Shown here in pieces: positions 10,118-18,991 of a DNA stretch of 44,573 bases. Position numbers and translations under genes: made by a program. The notes beneath the pieces were generated by a model, which did not search any database, was not told where the DNA came from, and saw nothing but the letters and a program-made list of their open reading frames with translations. Position 1 is the first letter of the stretch; each line of letters opens with the position of its first letter. The stretch is taken from contig SDNY01000015.1 of assembly GCA_004524535.1 (NCBI GenBank), forward strand, positions 1 through 44,573, in the 5' to 3' direction. The stretch comes from Promethearchaeota archaeon (GTDB lineage Archaea; Asgardarchaeota; Lokiarchaeia; Sigyniarchaeales; SOKP01).

Positions 10118-10141
10118 TTAAATTCAACTCTATCTCTGATT

Positions 10142-10804
10142 TTAATCATTTGATAATTTATTTTTTATTTCCTCTTCAGATAATTTTCCAATTCTTAAAA
10201 ATTTTAATGTTTCAGTTGTACAATCCACGATAGTAGTAGGAACCTTAGATTCAGACTTACCTCCATCAATTATGAAGTCAATAGACATTAAAAACTTTTT
10301 AGCTATTTCTTCACCACTTATAGAAGGGGGCTCTCCTGAGTAATTTGCGGAAGTTCCAATAATTCCTCCAAAGTGACCTTTAGATTTTAAAATTTGTAAA
10401 ATTTTTAAGAGAATTTCATTCTCTGGTACACGTAATCCTATTGTATTTCGATTTGCAGATACTTCTAATGGTATAATATTTGGCTCTTTTCTGTTTAAAA
10501 TCAATGTTAATTGCCCTGGCCAAAATTTTTCAGCTAGTTTTTTAGCAGTTTCATTGAATTCCACGATTTTATGTGCTTCTTCAATATCAGAAACCAATAA
10601 TAAAAATCCTTTATCCCGATCCCGAAATTTTATATTATATAACCTTTCAATTAACTCTAAATTTAAAGGATCTCCACCAAGACCATAAACACTATTTGTT
10701 GGGAATCCTACAAGACCTCCAGATATAATACTATCAGCAGCTTCTTCAAGAAATATCTGAATATCCTCTAATCTCTTACCTGAAAGCTTTACTAAAAATC
10801 CCAT
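10142..10804 (-). CDS. sua5: Threonylcarbamoyl-AMP synthase (Sua5/YrdC/YciO family)
   Basis: GGLVGFPTNSVYGLGGDPLN, WPGQLTLIL, IGLRVPEN, GTSANYSGEPP: YrdC-family signature. Confidence 0.92.
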   Translation of the reverse strand: MGFLVKLSGKRLEDIQIFLEEAADSIISGGLVGFPTNSVYGLGGDPLNLELIERLYNIKFRDRDKGFLLLVSDIEEAHKIVEFNETAKKLAEKFWPGQLTLILNRKEPNIIPLEVSANRNTIGLRVPENEILLKILQILKSKGHFGGIIGTSANYSGEPPSISGEEIAKKFLMSIDFIIDGGKSESKVPTTIVDCTTETLKFLRIGKLSEEEIKNKLSND

Positions 10805-10845
10805 ATAATTAAATTAAGGTAAATTAAAAATAAAAAAATTTTAAA

Positions 10846-11784
10846 TTATTTAGATTGACATTCTAATTGATCTACAATTTTTTCCCAATCACGGTCTATG
10901 CGCTCTTGAATTTCTATTAAAGTTTTTTCGGAAATTCCTGCGAATCGCTTTTGTTTTGAAACATATTCAATGATAGGGAGTCTTTTTGAAGGATCAACTA
11001 ATGATTTACTTTTATTTGAGAGTGTCAAAACTCCATTTTCAATCTCATATAAAATCCAAAATCCCGTCTTTACTGCTAATCTAGCCATTTCAATGCTATC
11101 CTCTGCTAAATATCCCCATCCAGGTGGACATGGAGCAAAGATTTGTATATATTTACATCCTTCAATCGATTTTGCCTTTTTGAACTTTTCATATATATCT
11201 AAAGGCTCACTTATAGAGCAAGTTGCCACATAGGGAATTTCATGGGCTGCCATTATAGCGGGTACATTCTTCTTAAATCTTTCTTTACCAAAGGGAGTTG
11301 TAGTTGTTAATGCACCATGGGGCGTTGAAGATGACCTTTGAATTCCCGTATTCATATAAGCTTCATTATCATAACACACATATATGATATTTGAATTTCT
11401 TTCGGCAGCTCCACTTAATCCTTGAATCCCAATATCTGTAGTGCCTCCATCTCCTGCAAAACAAATAGAAACCATTTCATTCCATCCCTGTCCTGGAAAC
11501 TTATAATCTTTTGCTTTAAAAGCAGCAGCAACTCCTGTAGCTGCTGCAGCTCCTGCTGCAAATGCCATATTAAACTGAGAAAATTTAGGTGCTGTTTTTG
11601 GCCATAACCCTATTACTACGTTTAAGCAACTTGCGGGGGTTATCATAGCAGTTTTTGGTCCTAAAGCTTTCATCGCCCATCGAAGTGCAATTTCAAGTCC
11701 ACATCCTGCGCAACAAGAATTGCCGGGTAAAAACCATTCTTGACGAGCTATCTCATCATCAATTACATTTTTCAAAGCTACCAT
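10846..11784 (-). CDS. porB: 2-oxoacid (pyruvate-type) ferredoxin oxidoreductase subunit beta
   Basis: TPP-binding protein: GNSCCAGCGLEIALRW, CFAGDGGTTDIG, YVCYDNEAYMNTGIQRSSSTPHGA. ORF track extends to 11814 from an upstream TTG, but the ATG at 11784 fits better. Confidence 0.92.
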   Translation of the reverse strand: MVALKNVIDDEIARQEWFLPGNSCCAGCGLEIALRWAMKALGPKTAMITPASCLNVVIGLWPKTAPKFSQFNMAFAAGAAAATGVAAAFKAKDYKFPGQGWNEMVSICFAGDGGTTDIGIQGLSGAAERNSNIIYVCYDNEAYMNTGIQRSSSTPHGALTTTTPFGKERFKKNVPAIMAAHEIPYVATCSISEPLDIYEKFKKAKSIEGCKYIQIFAPCPPGWGYLAEDSIEMARLAVKTGFWILYEIENGVLTLSNKSKSLVDPSKRLPIIEYVSKQKRFAGISEKTLIEIQERIDRDWEKIVDQLECQSK

Positions 11785-11786
11785 TT

Positions 11787-13046
11787 TTACTTCACCTCCA
11801 ATAAACCATCCCAATATGTTCCATGAATCATATCCTTTGGGAGCTCTCCAGTCTCGTTATATTTAACCAAAAGCTTTAATTGATTCTTTTGCTGTTCAAG
11901 GGATACTTCTCTTCCTCCAATTCCATTCATCATGGGGAACACTTTTGCAGTTCCTTCAATATCATGTAATGCAGTTTTAACTTCACAAGAAACTGGACCT
12001 CCTGTCTGAGAACCAAATGCTATACCTCGATCAACCACTCCGAGGACTTTTACCTTTTTACCGAGCTTTATAATCTCTTCTGTGGGAAAGGGTCTAAAAT
12101 GCCTCAATTTAACCATTCCAACTTTATATCCTTCTTCTCTAACTTGATCTACAGCTTCTTCCATTTGTAGGGCTAAATCTCCATAGGTCAGCATTGCTAC
12201 TTCAGCATTATCCATATTATATTCTTGAATTAACCCATTTCCATAGCTTCTCCCGAAAACTTTTTCAAATTCCTTTGTAGCGTTTTTAATTTTCTCTTTA
12301 GCTTCCAATAGAGCAATATGCAATTTCATCCGAAATTCAGAATAAAAACCGGAAGGCATTATGAGATTTCCATGCATAATAGGTCTTTCAGGATCTACCC
12401 AAATGTGGGGCCAACCTTTCTCATCCGGAAGATCAGGTAAAAAACTATCGACCTTATCTTGATCTTCAATTATAACTGGTTTAGATGTATGAGATAATAT
12501 GAAACCTCCATAAGCAACAAATTTGGGTAAGAGAACATCATAATCTTCACATACTTTATAGGACATCAGGATCTCATCATATATTTCTTGATGAGTGGCA
12601 CAGAAAGAACTCATCCATCCAGTATCTCGACAACTAATAACATCTGAAAAATCTGCCCAGATATTCCAAGGTGGTGCTGTTCCTCTCGAAACAATTGCTG
12701 TTACGATTGGCAACCTAACTCCTGCTGCCCAATGAATCATTTCATACATATAAAAAAGTCCTTGACCACATGTAGCTGTGAAAGTCCGAGTTCCTGCCAT
12801 ACTAGCGCCAATTGTAGCTGCCATTACAGAATGCTCACTTTCCATTTTAATATATTGTGTTCCTGGCATGTATCCTCCATCAACAAATTCAGATAGTTTT
12901 TCTACTACTGTTGTTTGAGGTGTAATCGGGTAAGCAGAAATAACTTGGACTCTTGCAGATTTTGCAGCATTTGCAGCCGCAACATTTCCTTTAATAATCT
13001 GTGTTTCCTTATTCTGTACAAAATCAGTTAATTCAACTTTAGTCAT
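11787..13046 (-). CDS. porA: 2-oxoacid (pyruvate-type) ferredoxin oxidoreductase subunit alpha
   Basis: AYPITPQTTVVEKLSEFVDGG, ESEHSVMAATIGASMAGTRTFTATCGQGL. Confidence 0.93.
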   Translation of the reverse strand: MTKVELTDFVQNKETQIIKGNVAAANAAKSARVQVISAYPITPQTTVVEKLSEFVDGGYMPGTQYIKMESEHSVMAATIGASMAGTRTFTATCGQGLFYMYEMIHWAAGVRLPIVTAIVSRGTAPPWNIWADFSDVISCRDTGWMSSFCATHQEIYDEILMSYKVCEDYDVLLPKFVAYGGFILSHTSKPVIIEDQDKVDSFLPDLPDEKGWPHIWVDPERPIMHGNLIMPSGFYSEFRMKLHIALLEAKEKIKNATKEFEKVFGRSYGNGLIQEYNMDNAEVAMLTYGDLALQMEEAVDQVREEGYKVGMVKLRHFRPFPTEEIIKLGKKVKVLGVVDRGIAFGSQTGGPVSCEVKTALHDIEGTAKVFPMMNGIGGREVSLEQQKNQLKLLVKYNETGELPKDMIHGTYWDGLLEVK

Positions 13047-13390
13047 TTTTTAATATCACTCTCCCTTACCATTTTAATGTTATTTGTAGGACATTCCTTT
13101 GCACATATCCCACAACCTTTACAATATATTAAATCAATTTGAAAAGAACCATCCTCTTGTTTTGAGATTGTTCCTTCAGGACAATACATCCAACAGAATC
13201 CACATTTATTACACCCTTCTTGATCAATTACAGGTCTAAATGTTCTCCAATCACCTGTAGTACCTATTGAACCGTCTATAGGTAGTGATATAGGGATTGG
13301 AGGTAATTCTTCCCAACAAGAATATTCTTGTACCTTTGGGCGTTCTTCTCTTGATTTATTAATATTTTTCCATTTTTTAGTATCCGCCAT
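13043..13390 (-). CDS. porD: 2-oxoacid ferredoxin oxidoreductase subunit delta (2x[4Fe-4S] ferredoxin)
   Basis: Two CxxCxxCxxxCP motifs: CNKCGFCWMYCPEG and CKGCGICAKECPTN. Confidence 0.93.
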   Translation of the reverse strand: MADTKKWKNINKSREERPKVQEYSCWEELPPIPISLPIDGSIGTTGDWRTFRPVIDQEGCNKCGFCWMYCPEGTISKQEDGSFQIDLIYCKGCGICAKECPTNNIKMVRESDIKK

Positions 13391-13393
13391 TTT

Positions 13394-13975
13394 TTAACCC
13401 TCCTTAACAGATTCGTAAGCATCACGGGCAACTCTCATATTTTTTTCCAATCTATTTTCCCCAAAATTCTTCTTTAATACTTTTTCCATAACGTCTAAAC
13501 CATAATATCCTGAAACTTTTCCAAATGCTCCTAACATCGGAATATTCAAAATTGGTCCGCTAGAATGCATAAAACTTCTCTTAATGCAGATACCCGTAGC
13601 ATCAACAATAAAGACTTTCACATTATCAGGGAATTTACTTTTATCTAATGGAGCCACACTATCAGCTATAACAATAACTCCCTCTTTTATCGTGGCTAAG
13701 ACTCGTGGAATATCTAAAAGAGAAATATCAAAGATTAACATATAATCTGGATCCTTAACACTATCATAAGTCCTAATTGGTTTGTTTTTAGAAATTTTAG
13801 TAAACGCTAAAATAGGAGCACCCCTTCTTTCCGCTCCTATTATAGGAATTGCTATCGTATCTTTAAATCCTTCTTCATAGGCACACTCTGCTAATAATTG
13901 GCTTCCAGTAACAGATGTCTGTCCACCTCGCCCATGAAAAGTTATTTCCACGATATCCTTTTCAACTTTCTCCAT
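13394..13975 (-). CDS. porG: 2-oxoacid ferredoxin oxidoreductase subunit gamma
   Basis: VEITFHGRGGQTSVTGSQLLAECAYEEGF...IPIIGAERRGAPILAF; first gene of the por cluster. Confidence 0.93.
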   Translation of the reverse strand: MEKVEKDIVEITFHGRGGQTSVTGSQLLAECAYEEGFKDTIAIPIIGAERRGAPILAFTKISKNKPIRTYDSVKDPDYMLIFDISLLDIPRVLATIKEGVIVIADSVAPLDKSKFPDNVKVFIVDATGICIKRSFMHSSGPILNIPMLGAFGKVSGYYGLDVMEKVLKKNFGENRLEKNMRVARDAYESVKEG

Positions 13976-14392
13976 GTTTCATCAATTTTTCATTCTTTTT
14001 TGATTTTTGTTTATTTAATCACCATTGCAACCAACAAAAACGCAGAGAAGAAGTTTTTATTGTTTGCGTTATAAAATTAAGACTACTAATACTACTAATA
14101 GTAAAATGAATAACGATAATATAGAGTTTGGAATTAATAAATAATTTTTTTTTTTCATATCTCGCATAATTTCCCAACTTTATATTATTTCTTTAGAAAA
14201 GTATTAATGCAGTATTATCTATGTTAAAAAGCGGATACTATTAAAAATTTTCGGATAAAGTTATTAATTTAGTACTTTAAAAACTTTATAGATATTAAAT
14301 TAACTTTAAAAAAATAAATTTTTTTGATTATTAAAAAAAAAATAATAACATATTATCCTTTGATTACATAACTAAGACTTTAATTTTTCACA

Positions 14393-14971
14393 ATGCAAGA
14401 AAAGAATAGAAATACAGAGGAAAAACTTACGAATTTTAAATGTCCAGCATGTAAAGACGGCGACATTGTAATTAAGAAGATTATCTACGACCTTCCAGAT
14501 AAGGATAAAATGCTAATTTTAAAATTTAAATGTAATAGATGTGATTTTGAAAATAATGATATTATCCCTTTAACCACTAGAATGGATGCTGGTATTATAA
14601 CTTTAAAAATCACTGAAGAAAACGATCTTAAATCTAAAATATATCGTTCTCCGACAGGAAATTTAGAAATCCCTGAATTGGAGTTAAAAGTAGAACCTGG
14701 GCCGAGTGCTGAATTTTATTATACTAATGTAGAAGGAATATTACTCAGATTTGAGCGAGCTGTTTCAATCTATCTAGATAATCTTGAAGATGCTAATCCA
14801 GAAAAAAGCGAAATAAAAGATACTTTAAAAGATTTACAAAAAGCCATGAAAGGACAACTTGAATTTACTTTAAAAATTGCAGATCCTAGCGGAGGGAGTT
14901 ATATAATCCCCGAAGATAGGTCAAAATATACTTTTAAAAAAATTGAAAATTTTGAAATAAATAAAGAATAA
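14393..14971 (+). CDS. ZPR1-like zinc finger protein
   Basis: FKCPACKDGDIVIKKIIYDLPDKDKMLILKFKCNRCDFENNDIIPL zinc finger followed by the ZPR1 beta domain (SPTGNLEIPELELKVEPGPSAEFYYTNVEGILLRFE). Confidence 0.85.
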   Translation: MQEKNRNTEEKLTNFKCPACKDGDIVIKKIIYDLPDKDKMLILKFKCNRCDFENNDIIPLTTRMDAGIITLKITEENDLKSKIYRSPTGNLEIPELELKVEPGPSAEFYYTNVEGILLRFERAVSIYLDNLEDANPEKSEIKDTLKDLQKAMKGQLEFTLKIADPSGGSYIIPEDRSKYTFKKIENFEINKE

Positions 14972-15051
14972 AATAAGACTTTTTCAAAATATTTTTAATC
15001 GAAAATGGTTAATCAATCTATATTGAATAATTGTTAAAAAGTGAAATTTAA

Positions 15052-16228
15052 ATGACAATTAAAAAAGTTGGAATTTTAACGGGCGGCGGAGCCATATTCA
15101 AGATTCTCCTTGATTGCCGTATACTGCCCTGGCTTAAATTCTGTATTATATGGTATCATGCTTAAAGCTTTTGATGCCGGTGTTGAATGCGTTGGAATTC
15201 TTAAAGGATGGAAAGGATTTTTAGAAAATCTGACAATACCACTTAATATTGCTGAACATGATGACCTTCATACCATAGGTGGTACTATTCTCTATACAAG
15301 CAGAACTAATCCTTTTAAAGGCGTTGAATCAAAAGAAGAAAAAGCAAAAGAAATTGCTGCTAAATTTGATGAGTTAGGTATCGATGCTCTAATATGTATA
15401 GGAGGAGATGATACATTAGGAGTGGCAGATTTGATGTATAAGCATGCAAATGCGAAGGTTGTTGGCTGCCCAAAAACGATTGATAATGATCTAGCGGGCA
15501 CCCATTACACTTTTGGATTTTGGAGCGCAGTTCAATTAGCATCGGATGCAATGGATAATTTAACAACCACCGCACGATCACATCAAAGAGTTTTTATTGT
15601 AGAAGTTATGGGACGTGATGCTGGATTTCTTACGATTTATAGTGGAATTTCGAGTGGTGCAGATATCATCTTAATCCCAGAGACCCCATTCAGTTTAGAA
15701 AGAGATGTTATCGAAGTTCTTAAAAAGAGAGTTAAAGCAGGGTATAAATATCACATTATTGCGTGCTCTGAAGGTGCTTATCCGGATAAAGATTCGCTTA
15801 AACGAGACTTTAAGACAATTACCCAAGAGACAATTGATAAATTACCAAAAGATACGTTTGGAAATCCTGTATTGCCTGCCCTAAATATGTCTCAAGTCCT
15901 TGTCGATGAATTGAATCTAAGAGATGATTTAAAAGAGGAATTTCAAGAGAATGGTGTGGATTTTGAAATACGAAGCGTTGTATTAGGACATACAATGAGA
16001 GCAGGACACCCGATTTCATTTGATCGAATTTTAGGATTACGATTTGGTTTAGCAGCTATGAAACTCGTGTTGAAAGAGGATTTCGGTAAAATGGTTTCCC
16101 TCCAAGGGAATCAAATTACTACCTTCCCACTCGATGAAGGTGTTAAAAAGAAATATTTAACTCCTGATAATGATAAAATGGAACTCCGGGATTTATTGGT
16201 AAAAATTCGCTATTTATCAAAGCAATAA
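15052..16228 (+). CDS. pfkA: 6-phosphofructokinase (PFKA fold), reading frame interrupted by a 31-nt insert at 15092-15122
   Basis: Frame from ATG 15052 reads MTIKKVGILTGGG; frame downstream reads CPGLNSVLYGIMLKAFDAGVECVGILKGWKGF...GGDDTLG...PKTIDND. Removing 15092-15122 joins them as GGGDCPGLNS, the PFK loop (381 aa product). Calling the gene from TTG 15110 would lose the phosphate-binding loop. Confidence 0.85.
15092..15122 (+). other. Candidate archaeal-type (bulge-helix-bulge) 31-nt intron in the phosphofructokinase gene
   Basis: Coding-inferred junctions GGAG^CC and UAU^ACUG fall inside bulges of a foldable structure: h GGGCG(15081-85)/UGCCC(15125-29), central helix GCGG(15086-89)/CCGU(15117-20), 5' bulge AG^C, 3' bulge AU^AC, inner stem with UCAAG(15098-102)/CUUGA(15109-13). 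Confidence 0.7.
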
Positions 16229-16307
16229 TTTGCTTTTTTCTAATCTTATTTATTTTATTTTTTTAAATCTCATTTTCATTCCTCCTTAAATTTCTTATTA
16301 GGAATGA

Positions 16308-16646
16308 TTAATCTGTCCAAGAATGGACTAAATTTTTCATTTTTTTTAATAAATTTCCAAGTTCTATACCTTTTTTAGTTAAAGAATACGATACCTTTAC
16401 AGGACTATCAGTTTCAACAGATCTATTTAATAATTCTAAATTTTCGGCTTCTTTTAATCTGGTGGAGAGACTTTTCGGTCCCAATTTCTGCATGTATTTG
16501 AGGAACTCATTAAATCGGAGCTGTTGAATTTCCATTAAATGCATTATTATATACACACTCCATTTCTTCCCTAAAAAGGTTAAAATCTCACATCCACATC
16601 CAGGGAAGCAGTCATTCATTCCACAATCACAATTAACTTCATTCAT
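16308..16646 (-). CDS. HxlR-family winged-helix transcriptional regulator with Cys-rich N-terminus
   Basis: CGCEILTFLGKKWSVYIIMHLME...LRFNEFLKYMQKLGPKSLSTRLKEAENLELL: HxlR pattern; N-terminal CDCGMNDCFPGCGCE. Confidence 0.88.
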   Translation of the reverse strand: MNEVNCDCGMNDCFPGCGCEILTFLGKKWSVYIIMHLMEIQQLRFNEFLKYMQKLGPKSLSTRLKEAENLELLNRSVETDSPVKVSYSLTKKGIELGNLLKKMKNLVHSWTD

Positions 16647-16666
16647 TTAGATCAACTTTCCAATTG

Positions 16667-16737
16667 TATAGTTACTTCTCTTTTTTGTACTGGTTAATTT
16701 ATATTTTATAGTTGATATATATCTTATAGTTAATATA
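16667..16737. promoter_or_regulatory. Candidate operator: repeated TATAGTTR motifs between the divergent HxlR regulator and ZIP transporter genes
   Basis: TATAGTTACTT (from 16667), TTATAGTTGATATA (16706-16719) and TTATAGTTAATATA (16724-16737); the last two are near-identical with 18-bp start-to-start spacing. Confidence 0.45.
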
Positions 16738-16792
16738 CTTTATTATAAATTAAAATTCTTTTATATCAATCTAAAAAAGAGAAATTGAAGAG

Positions 16793-17557
16793 TTGGTTAT
16801 TATTCTCATCTGGATCATTTTGTTTAGTTTTCTAGGAAGTATTGGAGCAATAATTATAGCTATGTGTTTCATTTCGTTGGGTAAGAATCACCAAGAGAAA
16901 CTTATTCCATGTTTAGTATCGTATGCTACTGGAACGTTGTTAGCCGCAGCCCTATTAGGCATGATTCCTACTGCAATAATAAAATCAGGATATAATTTGA
17001 ATATGGTTTTATCGATTGTCCTCGGGGGTATCTTATTTTTCTTTATTTTAGAGAAATTAGTTATATGGCGCCATTGCCATCAAATAGAATGTGAAGTTAC
17101 GGAATCTGCGGCAGGACCAATTATTATTTTTGGAGACGCTTTTCATAATCTAGTTGATGGCATTGTCATTGCTGCTGCGTTTTTAATTGATTTCACGATT
17201 GGCATTGCCGTAAGTCTTTCTGTAATTGCACATGAACTTCCACAAGAAGTAGGAGATATTGGAATCTTAATTGATAAAAACTATCCAAGAAAAAAAGCAT
17301 TTATATATAATGCTTTATCGGGATCAACAACAATTCCCGCTGCTATTATAGGTTATTTCATATTAGATCAAATTTCTCTCGCAATCCCTTATGTGTTAGC
17401 GATTTCTGCAGCAAGCTTCTTGTATATAGCATTATCTGATTTGACTCCTGAATTACATCGGAAAGTGGGATTTAGGTTTAGCTTTAGGCAAATAATTTTA
17501 ATATTTGCTGGCATCTTGACAATGATATTAATTTTTGCTTTAAAAGAAATGATATAA
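16793..17557 (+). CDS. ZIP-family metal transporter
   Basis: TM4/TM5 motifs HNLVDGIVIAAAFLID and HELPQEVGDIGILID diagnostic for ZIP. Confidence 0.92.
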   Translation: MVIILIWIILFSFLGSIGAIIIAMCFISLGKNHQEKLIPCLVSYATGTLLAAALLGMIPTAIIKSGYNLNMVLSIVLGGILFFFILEKLVIWRHCHQIECEVTESAAGPIIIFGDAFHNLVDGIVIAAAFLIDFTIGIAVSLSVIAHELPQEVGDIGILIDKNYPRKKAFIYNALSGSTTIPAAIIGYFILDQISLAIPYVLAISAASFLYIALSDLTPELHRKVGFRFSFRQIILIFAGILTMILIFALKEMI

Positions 17558-17584
17558 TAAACTAGATTATGATTCCCTTAATAC

Positions 17585-17884
17585 TTGAAAATTTTTGTTA
17601 TGAAAAAGATAACTATTTATGATTATAGAAGGGGAAAAGATGAACACCATGCTTTAACCGCAGAAATAAATGAGAAGGGGGATTTAGTATTTAGCGGTTA
17701 TGACTGCGGCGAATATCTTAAAGATTTATATGGAGATTTTGATTATGAATATTGGTTAACTATTAAAGCGGAAGATATCTCCACCATTTTATTAAATTTG
17801 ATTAAAGAACAGTTTAAAACAGATGTTGAGTTTAAGCAATGGTTAGAAAAAAATGACATTCCCTATGATACGATGAGTTTTTGA
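17585..17884 (+). CDS. Hypothetical protein (small, acidic)
   Basis: 99 aa ORF with normal codon pattern; start may be ATG at 17600 (MKKITIYDYRRGKDEHHALTAEINEKGDLVFSGYDCGEYLKDLYGDFDYEYWLTI). Confidence 0.6.
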   Translation: MKIFVMKKITIYDYRRGKDEHHALTAEINEKGDLVFSGYDCGEYLKDLYGDFDYEYWLTIKAEDISTILLNLIKEQFKTDVEFKQWLEKNDIPYDTMSF

Positions 17885-17935
17885 ATATTCTCATATTGAC
17901 ATATATACAGTCATTTTTTAAGATTTATATTTCCG

Positions 17936-18919
17936 TCATAATTTTTTACTTGGCTTAGCACTAGGATTAAAGGTTCCCGTGGCAGTCATTATAGTATTTC
18001 TCTTTGCTTTATTCGTTGTACCCACATAAATCAGATGCCATGTTTTGTCAATCCGGATCATGGTCGGTTCAGCTGCTTCTTCATCATCTGGTAGCTCCAA
18101 AGTATTTTCAGGAAAGATTTCACGACTTTCCCGAGTAAGAGTCTTGCCATCACCCGCAAGAAATATTTCAAAGAGTTTCACTATTCTAGCTTTTCCTCCA
18201 GATGCTCGATTACCTCCAGCTGAAATAAGAATATATTCATCATCTCCAATCTTTTCAACCGCATTTGGATTGATCTCATGCCAGATCATTATTAGATTCT
18301 TATCTTTCATGGCAAAACCCTCTCTTGGCGTGAAAATATGGAGCTTGTCCCACTTTTTTGCATCATTTGAACCCCACATAGCAGAGTGATAATTGTCTCC
18401 GCCGCCATGTAGCGAATAACCGATGTATTTATATTCCACCCTATGAAAAGGATTGGGTGCCCAGCGAAAATAACCCGTATGCCCACCATTCCCTCTGGCT
18501 TTAAGGATAACAGAATCATTACGACCTTTTATCCGTTCGAAATTTATTCCATCTGGAGAGGTTGCCAGCAGAGTCGGCTGCAGTCCCAGCCTACTACTGT
18601 GATGATATGTCATATAAACCAGTCCATCGATAATATTTACATGTGGAGTTTCAGTATGATGTTTTCCCTGTATCCTGTCTACGAAAATGGGATTATTCTT
18701 TGGTTTATCAACCAAATAATCGAAATCACCATCCACTCTAGCTTGGTTATATGATTTCCAATTCTCACCTTCTGAAGGTATTCCATTACAGAGATAAAGC
18801 CATATCCCGCCTCGACCTCTGTGATGGTCAGTTGAGAAATAAAGAGCATAGTCAAAGGGAAAATCCTTTAAACCATTCATTGGGACTAAACAAGGGTAAT
18901 AGGGTCCTGAACCTGGCAT
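17936..18919 (-). CDS. Predicted five-bladed beta-propeller, glycosyl-hydrolase-43/32-like protein; N-terminus probably extends upstream
   Basis: PGSGPYYPCLVP...YALYFSTDHHRGRGGIWLYLCNG...PHVNIIDGLVYMTYHHSS...ATSPDGINFERIKG; repeating propeller-like blades. In-frame open codons continue upstream to a TAG at 18992. Confidence 0.6.
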   Translation of the reverse strand: MPGSGPYYPCLVPMNGLKDFPFDYALYFSTDHHRGRGGIWLYLCNGIPSEGENWKSYNQARVDGDFDYLVDKPKNNPIFVDRIQGKHHTETPHVNIIDGLVYMTYHHSSRLGLQPTLLATSPDGINFERIKGRNDSVILKARGNGGHTGYFRWAPNPFHRVEYKYIGYSLHGGGDNYHSAMWGSNDAKKWDKLHIFTPREGFAMKDKNLIMIWHEINPNAVEKIGDDEYILISAGGNRASGGKARIVKLFEIFLAGDGKTLTRESREIFPENTLELPDDEEAAEPTMIRIDKTWHLIYVGTTNKAKRNTIMTATGTFNPSAKPSKKL

Positions 18920-18991
18920 ATTCAGGGGTTTTTCAAATAATACTCCCTTTTTCTTAAACTCAAAAAAGTTTTTAGATATAGTATCGCGCCT

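Noticed and set aside
14039-14099. Short inverted repeat (AACGCA ... TGCGTT) and a 2x9-bp tandem repeat ACTACTAATACTACTAAT upstream of the por operon
   Set aside because: Short and imperfect in AT-rich sequence; could be regulatory, but nothing beyond chance can be argued from one copy.
15110-15130. Taking the TTG at 15110 as the real start of phosphofructokinase
   Set aside because: It would give a protein lacking the GILTGGGD phosphate-binding loop that is present, in another frame, immediately upstream; an interrupted gene explains the data better.
17585-17884. Small protein 17585-17884 as part of the ZIP/HxlR metal module
   Set aside because: Only co-direction and proximity support it; the sequence has no metal-binding motif.
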